Positions 1 to 5,611 of a DNA stretch of 5,611 nucleotides are shown here, one piece after another; the stretch's first letter is position 1, and the number at the start of each line of letters is the position of its first letter. The stretch is from Chloroflexota bacterium. Lineage in GTDB: Bacteria; Chloroflexota; UBA11872; VXNJ01. The stretch covers positions 1 through 5,611 of the forward strand of contig JAPOVO010000466.1 in NCBI GenBank assembly GCA_026708165.1. Direction: 5' to 3'. Made by a program: the position numbers and the translations under genes. Below the pieces are notes generated by a model. The model worked only from the letters and a program-made list of their open reading frames with translations. It was not told where the DNA came from and searched no databases.

Positions 1-332
<332 letters not shown>

Positions 333-335
333 GAC

Positions 336-1271
336 ATGCCGCTACATCGCAAGCATCTTCTCGATCTCGACGACTTCTCGCGGGACGAGATCACGCAAGT
401 CCTCGACACCGCCGAGTCCATGTCGGAGATTCTCGACAGGCCCATCTCGCGCGTGCCCACGCTGCGCGGAAAAACAATCGTCAACATCTTCTTCGAGGCA
501 AGCACGCGCACTCGGGTCTCGTTCGAGCTTGCAGGCAAGTATCTGAGCGCCGATGTGATAAACGTCCAGGCCTCCGGCAGCAGCGTGCAGAAGGGAGAGT
601 CGCTCGTCGACACGCTGCGCACTATCCAGGCGCTGGGTGCCGACATGGTCGTCATGCGGCACAGCAAGTCCGGAGCGCCCTATCTCGCCGTTGAGGAGCT
701 CGAATGCTCGGTCATCAACGCCGGCGATGGCTGGCACGCGCATCCGAGTCAGGCGCTGCTCGACTTGTTCACTGTCCGGCGTAAGCTAGGCGATCTGGAG
801 GGCAAGAAGCTGGTCATCGTCGGCGATATCATCCACAGCCGCGTCGCAAGATCGAACATCTGGGGATTCACTCGTATGGGTGCCCGCGTCGTCTTGTGCG
901 GCCCGGCAACGCTGCTGCCCCAGGGCTTTGAAAAAATGTCCGACGCCAACGGACTCGTCTCGATAGAGCTGGACGCCGACAAGGCGATCGACGGCGCCGA
1001 CATGGTCATGGCCCTCCGCATCCAGAAAGAGCGGATGGAAGGCGGCCTGCTGCCCGACCTCAGGGAATACTCCGCCCTCTACGGAGTCAACCGCAAGCGC
1101 CTCGCCAACGCCAAGCCGGCCGTAATCGTCATGCATCCCGGACCGATGAACCAGGGCGTCGAGATATCGCCGGAAGTGGCTTACGGCCCTAACTCCATCA
1201 TCGAGGAGCAGGTGGCCAGCGGACTCGCCATCCGAATGTCCATCTTCTATCTGCTGGCGGGAGGAAGATAG
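336..1271 (+). CDS. pyrB: Aspartate carbamoyltransferase, catalytic chain
   Basis: This cytosolic enzyme condenses carbamoyl phosphate with L-aspartate to give N-carbamoyl-aspartate, the committed pyrimidine step. The protein has 311 residues, the normal family length. The N-terminal carbamoyl-phosphate domain carries STRTR (56-60), the lysine loop SVQKGES (83-89, Lys86) and HPSQ (136-139). The C-terminal aspartate domain carries HSRVARSN (167-174), LRIQKER (227-233, Arg228 and Gln230) and HPGPMNQG (267-274). These correspond to the catalytic residues known in the E. coli enzyme (Ser52-Arg54, Lys84, Arg105, His134, Gln137, Arg167, Arg229, Gln231). Ser replaces the commoner Thr in HPTQ and Gln replaces the commoner Arg in HPGPMNRG; both look conservative. 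ATG 336 is the only start that keeps the whole N-terminal domain. No pyrI follows; instead pyrC starts 5 bases downstream, so the holoenzyme may be a PyrB-PyrC assembly (inference). Ornithine carbamoyltransferase is excluded by the PyrB-type lysine loop and the operon context. Confidence 0.97.
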   Translation: MPLHRKHLLDLDDFSRDEITQVLDTAESMSEILDRPISRVPTLRGKTIVNIFFEASTRTRVSFELAGKYLSADVINVQASGSSVQKGESLVDTLRTIQALGADMVVMRHSKSGAPYLAVEELECSVINAGDGWHAHPSQALLDLFTVRRKLGDLEGKKLVIVGDIIHSRVARSNIWGFTRMGARVVLCGPATLLPQGFEKMSDANGLVSIELDADKAIDGADMVMALRIQKERMEGGLLPDLREYSALYGVNRKRLANAKPAVIVMHPGPMNQGVEISPEVAYGPNSIIEEQVASGLAIRMSIFYLLAGGR

Positions 1272-1278
1272 CTCCCGT
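1258..1278 (+). promoter_or_regulatory. pyrC ribosome binding site inside a start-codon hairpin at the pyrB-pyrC junction
   Basis: GGAGGA at 1260-1265 is the best Shine-Dalgarno in the window, with a rather long spacing (12 bases from GGAGG to GTG 1277). The same bases form an inverted repeat: CGGGAG (1258-1263) pairs perfectly with CTCCCG (1272-1277), and a G1257-U1278 wobble could extend it. The 8-base loop, 1264-1271, contains the pyrB stop codon TAG. The stem would occlude part of the Shine-Dalgarno and the G of the GTG start. A ribosome terminating pyrB would melt it, consistent with coupling. Complementarity is read directly; function is inference. Confidence 0.45.
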
Positions 1279-2635
1279 GCGCGGCGAGACTCCCGACCTG
1301 CTCATTCGCGGCGGCAGGGTAATCGACCCCGCCTCCAACCGCGACGAAGTTTGTGACGTACTGATTCAGGACGGCCGGATCGAGTACGTCGGCTCCGGAC
1401 TCGGGCTGCCCGACGGCGCTGCGGAGATTTCGGCCGAAGGTCTCGTCGTGACTCCCGGCTTCGTCGACCCCCACTGCCATTTGCGGCAACCCGGTTACGA
1501 GTACAAGGAGACCATAGCCACCGGTACGGCCGCCGCTGCCGCCGGGGGATTCACCACGGTCTGCGCAATGGCCAACACCAAGCCCCCCGTCGATACCAGG
1601 ACGACGCTGGAGACTGTTCAGGAAGTCGCCTCCGCCGAAGCCGCGGTCCACGTCTACTCTCTAGCCGCCATCACAATGGGACTAAAAGGCAAGCAGCTTG
1701 TCCAGATGGGCGAGCTGAGCGAGGCCGGCGCGGTCGGATTCTCCGACGACGGAATAACGCTGGCGAGTCCGGCGGTCATGCGCCACGCGCTCGAATACGC
1801 CAAGCGGTTCGACCGCCCCGTCGCCAACCACTGCGAGGACCCCGCATTGACGGGGGACGCCGCGATGAACGAAGGCCCGGTCTCAATGCGTCTCGGTCTG
1901 GCCGCGACGCCTGTCCAGGCCGAGGAAGTGATTATCGCGCGCGATCTTGCGCTCGCCGAGTTGACGGGCGGCTCATATCACGCCCTGCACGTTAGCGCCG
2001 CGCGCTCGGTGGACCTCATACGCGGCGCGAAGGAACGCGGCGTAAACGTCACCGCGGAGGTGACTCCGCACCATCTCACGCTCACCGATGAGATAGTCGC
2101 CGGACGCTGGGAGCCCATCATCGCCTCTCTGCGGCCATACGATCCGGTCACCAGGGTCAACCCGCCTCTCCGGTCGGCGGAGGACGTCCGGGCGTTGCGG
2201 GATGGGCTCGCCTCCGGCGTTATCGACTGCATTGGCACCGATCACGCCCCGCACGCCGGCCACGAGAAGCACGTTGAATACGCCGAAGCAGCACCCGGAA
2301 TCTCCGGACTTGAAACCGCTTTCGGCGCGCTTATGCAGCTCGTTCACGACGGTGAGATCAGTTTGCCGCGGCTGATCGAGCGCCTGACTAGCGGGGCCGG
2401 GGTCTACCGCCTGCCCCATGGCTCTCTCGCCGTCGGCGCGGCGGGCGACGTCGTCGTGCTCGATCCTGAACGCGAGTGGGTCGTCGATGCCGCGGCTTTC
2501 AGGTCGCGGGGCAAGAACTCTCCTTATCACGGGCTGACTTTCCGCGGCAGGGTCCTCAAGACGATCTGCGACGGTCGCGTTGTGTTCGACCTGAACGAAG
2601 AGTCGGTCGAGACGGTGGGCGCGCTTGGCGTCTAA
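1277..2635 (+). CDS. pyrC: Dihydroorotase (Type I, zinc amidohydrolase)
   Basis: The enzyme reversibly cyclises N-carbamoyl-L-aspartate to dihydroorotate. The protein has 452 residues, slightly longer than the usual 420-440. An N-terminal beta segment (LLIRGGRVIDPA, 8-19) leads into the amidohydrolase barrel. The metal-binding HxH is in DPHCHLRQPG (His66, His68), with the substrate arginine Arg70. The Type I aspartate ligand sits in FSDDG (155-159), where Type II enzymes use a carboxylated lysine. Further ligands are NHCED (His185) and LHVSAARS (His238). Substrate and catalytic motifs are VNPPLR (294-299) and GTDHAPH (320-326, Asp322). The set is complete, so this is not a catalytically dead PyrC'. 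It departs from the commonest motifs with RQPG for REPG and AMANT for MPNT; Asn100 is kept. GTG 1277 is chosen because the next in-frame ATG lies beyond the metal site. It begins 5 bases after pyrB and its end overlaps carA. Allantoinase or hydantoinase is unlikely given the operon. Confidence 0.96.
   Translation: MRGETPDLLIRGGRVIDPASNRDEVCDVLIQDGRIEYVGSGLGLPDGAAEISAEGLVVTPGFVDPHCHLRQPGYEYKETIATGTAAAAAGGFTTVCAMANTKPPVDTRTTLETVQEVASAEAAVHVYSLAAITMGLKGKQLVQMGELSEAGAVGFSDDGITLASPAVMRHALEYAKRFDRPVANHCEDPALTGDAAMNEGPVSMRLGLAATPVQAEEVIIARDLALAELTGGSYHALHVSAARSVDLIRGAKERGVNVTAEVTPHHLTLTDEIVAGRWEPIIASLRPYDPVTRVNPPLRSAEDVRALRDGLASGVIDCIGTDHAPHAGHEKHVEYAEAAPGISGLETAFGALMQLVHDGEISLPRLIERLTSGAGVYRLPHGSLAVGAAGDVVVLDPEREWVVDAAAFRSRGKNSPYHGLTFRGRVLKTICDGRVVFDLNEESVETVGALGV
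2614..2619 (+). promoter_or_regulatory. Ribosome binding site supporting the TTG start of carA
   Basis: GGTGGG lies inside the last pyrC codons, 5 bases before TTG 2625. No ATG, GTG or better-placed start occurs in the carA frame near here, and the family N-terminus aligns from this TTG, so this weak site helps decide the start. Confidence 0.45.
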
Positions 2636-3824
2636 ACGCCGGTCGGTCCTTTCCCTGGAGACCGGCGAGCACTTCTTCGGTTTTGGATTTGGGGCCGATT
2701 CCGCCGCCGCCGGCGAGCTTGTGTTCAATACCAGCATGACCGGCTACCAGGAAATCACAACCGACGCCTCCTACGAAGGGCAGATCGTCACCCTCACCTA
2801 TCCGCTCATCAACAACTACGGGGCCAATCCGATTGATGTTGAGTCTCGGCGGCCCTGGATCGCCGGCCTGATCGTCCGTGAGCTGTCGCCGACCATCAGC
2901 AACTGGCGCGCGAGCGAGAGCTTGGGCGCCACCCTGCGCCGCGCCGGCATCCCGGGACTCTCCGGAATCGATACGCGCAAGCTCGTCCGGATCCTGCGGT
3001 CGGGGGGAGTCCGCCGGGCGGTGCTGACTAGCCTCGCCGACGGTCACGCTCCCTATACCAGCGACTTTGAATGGATAACGGGCCGCACCGAGGGCATCGA
3101 GTCGCTGCTCGGCGAGCTTACCGCCCGCGCGAAATCCGTCCTGCCGCTCTCTAGTCAAAAGCTCGTCGAAAACGTGACCACGCCCGACCGGTACGTCTTC
3201 GAAAACAACGGTTCTTGGGCGCCCTGGCCCGCCCCCCGTGTGCGTGAATCGAGACCCCGAATCGCGCTGCTCGATTGCGGCGTCAAGCAGAACATCCCCC
3301 GCTCGCTCGCGATTCGCGGATGCGAGGTCTCGGTTCTCCCCTACGCTTCGACGGCCAGCGACATAAACGCGCTCGATCCCGATGGAGTCCTGGTCGCGAA
3401 CGGCCCCGGCGACCCCGAGCAGGCCGAAGCGGCCGTGACGACGATCGGCAAGCTTATCGGGCGCTACCCGCTGGCGGGCATTTGCCTGGGCCATCAGCTC
3501 CTGGGACTCGCCATCGGCGCCTCCACCAGCAGGCTCAAGTTCGGACACCGGGGCGCTAACCATCCGGTAAAAGACTTGAAGACCGGGCGCGTCCACATCA
3601 CGTCCCAAAACCACGGGTTCCAGGTTGATGCCGGTTCGATTCCCGCCGATAGCGGATTTCAAGTGAGCCACGTCAACATGAACGACGGCTCGGTCGAGGG
3701 ACTAGCCCACGAGTCGCTGCCCGTGTTCTCGATCCAGTACCACCCGGAAGCCTCCCCCGGCCCCCAGGACAACCAGTATCTGTTCGAGCGATTTCTCGAC
3801 ATGGTCGACGGGGACCCGGTTTGA
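2625..3824 (+). CDS. carA: Carbamoyl-phosphate synthase small (glutaminase) subunit
   Basis: CarA hydrolyses glutamine and channels ammonia to CarB for carbamoyl phosphate synthesis, feeding pyrimidines and probably arginine. The protein has 399 residues, a little above the typical 360-390. The N-terminal small-subunit domain (about 5-150) shows the family signature FNTSMTGYQEITTDASY (34-50), then QIVTLTYPLINNYG and SGIDTRKL. A linker of variable sequence (about 150-210) leads to the class I glutamine amidotransferase domain. That domain has NGPGDP (259-264), the nucleophile elbow GICLGHQ (Cys287), FGHRGANHPV (306-315), TSQNHGF (326-332) and QYHPEASPGP (His373, Glu375). The triad Cys287-His373-Glu375 matches Cys269-His353-Glu355 of E. 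coli. The TTG start overlaps the pyrC end by 11 bases and gives MASKRRSVLSLETGE, which fits the family start well; no ATG or GTG alternative retains the first strand. The overlap implies translation coupled to pyrC. Anthranilate synthase component II is excluded by the N-terminal domain. Confidence 0.97.
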   Translation: MASKRRSVLSLETGEHFFGFGFGADSAAAGELVFNTSMTGYQEITTDASYEGQIVTLTYPLINNYGANPIDVESRRPWIAGLIVRELSPTISNWRASESLGATLRRAGIPGLSGIDTRKLVRILRSGGVRRAVLTSLADGHAPYTSDFEWITGRTEGIESLLGELTARAKSVLPLSSQKLVENVTTPDRYVFENNGSWAPWPAPRVRESRPRIALLDCGVKQNIPRSLAIRGCEVSVLPYASTASDINALDPDGVLVANGPGDPEQAEAAVTTIGKLIGRYPLAGICLGHQLLGLAIGASTSRLKFGHRGANHPVKDLKTGRVHITSQNHGFQVDAGSIPADSGFQVSHVNMNDGSVEGLAHESLPVFSIQYHPEASPGPQDNQYLFERFLDMVDGDPV

Positions 3825-3899
3825 AAGCCGGCGTGATTTCGTCCGTTGCGCACTTGAATCGGACAAGAACTGACCTTCAGCTGGAACGGCCGGACCCCA
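3825..3899 (+). other. carA-carB intergenic spacer with weak carB ribosome binding site
   Basis: This is the only non-coding stretch above a few bases. It shows no T-run after a stem, so I see no terminator, and no clear promoter boxes. GTCCG (3841-3845) can pair with CGGAC (3860-3864) around a 14-base loop. Before ATG 3900 only weak purine motifs occur: GGAA (3883-3886) is too distant, and GGA (3892-3894) is short. A 24-codon frame from GTG 3833 ends at TGA 3905-3907, overlapping the carB start; it may be chance. Confidence 0.6.

Positions 3900-5611
<1,712 letters not shown>

Noticed and set aside
928..939. A6 run in pyrB (and a similar one near 5270 in carB) as a possible frameshift site
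   Set aside because: Both encode an ordinary Glu-Lys-Met, the sequence does not fit a heptameric slippery motif in frame, and protein homology continues unbroken on each side.
1973..2737. Minus-strand open frame (254 codons) opposite pyrC
   Set aside because: This is a shadow of the pyrC frame: no family features, and it runs across the pyrC-carA overlap, which is explained fully by the plus strand.
2556..3671. Long minus-strand open frame (371 codons) opposite carA
   Set aside because: It lies wholly opposite well-supported pyrC and carA coding sequence, has low-complexity Arg/Gly/Ala-rich content typical of GC-rich shadow frames, and shows no recognisable domain.
3841..3880. Transcription terminator between carA and carB
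   Set aside because: The stem is only 5 bp with a 14-base loop and is not followed by a T-run; a terminator inside a CarA/CarB pair would also be unexpected.

Overview
The window is one stretch of a de novo pyrimidine (UMP) biosynthesis operon, entirely on the + strand. The order is pyrR (3' part only), pyrB, pyrC, carA, carB (5' part only). No mobile element, RNA gene, CRISPR array, integration site or clearly non-metabolic gene is visible. By eye the DNA is GC-rich with strong G/C bias at third codon positions. GTG and TTG serve as start codons for pyrC and carA. Protein motifs (a Type I dihydroorotase, an aspartate transcarbamoylase without a PyrI partner beside it, a CarB with RPAYTLGG) plus the gene order suggest a high-GC bacterium. 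A Chloroflexota (Dehalococcoidia-like) source is my best guess. An actinobacterium is less likely because the small extra ORF usual between pyrC and carA in that group is missing. The taxonomic call is an inference from memory of family sequences, not from a search.

Layout: bases 1-332 hold the C-terminal two-thirds of PyrR, including its PRPP-binding loop. After a 3-base gap comes pyrB (336-1271). After 5 more bases comes pyrC (1277-2635, GTG start), and the junction can fold into a small hairpin covering the pyrC start. carA (2625-3824, TTG start) overlaps the end of pyrC by 11 bases. A 75-base spacer (3825-3899) is the only notable non-coding DNA. carB runs from ATG 3900 off the right edge, with 570 complete codons visible and its second synthetase half just beginning.

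How they work together: CarA releases ammonia from glutamine, and CarB uses it with bicarbonate and two ATP to make carbamoyl phosphate. PyrB joins that to aspartate, and PyrC closes the ring to dihydroorotate. PyrR is the UMP/PRPP-sensing RNA-binding regulator that normally controls such operons; its target leader would lie upstream of the window. The recognised catalytic and metal-binding residues that fall inside the window are intact, so I expect working enzymes.

I did not find an undescribed biological system here. The points worth a second look are modest: translational-coupling architecture at the gene junctions, a probable PyrB-PyrC complex, and the carA-carB spacer.
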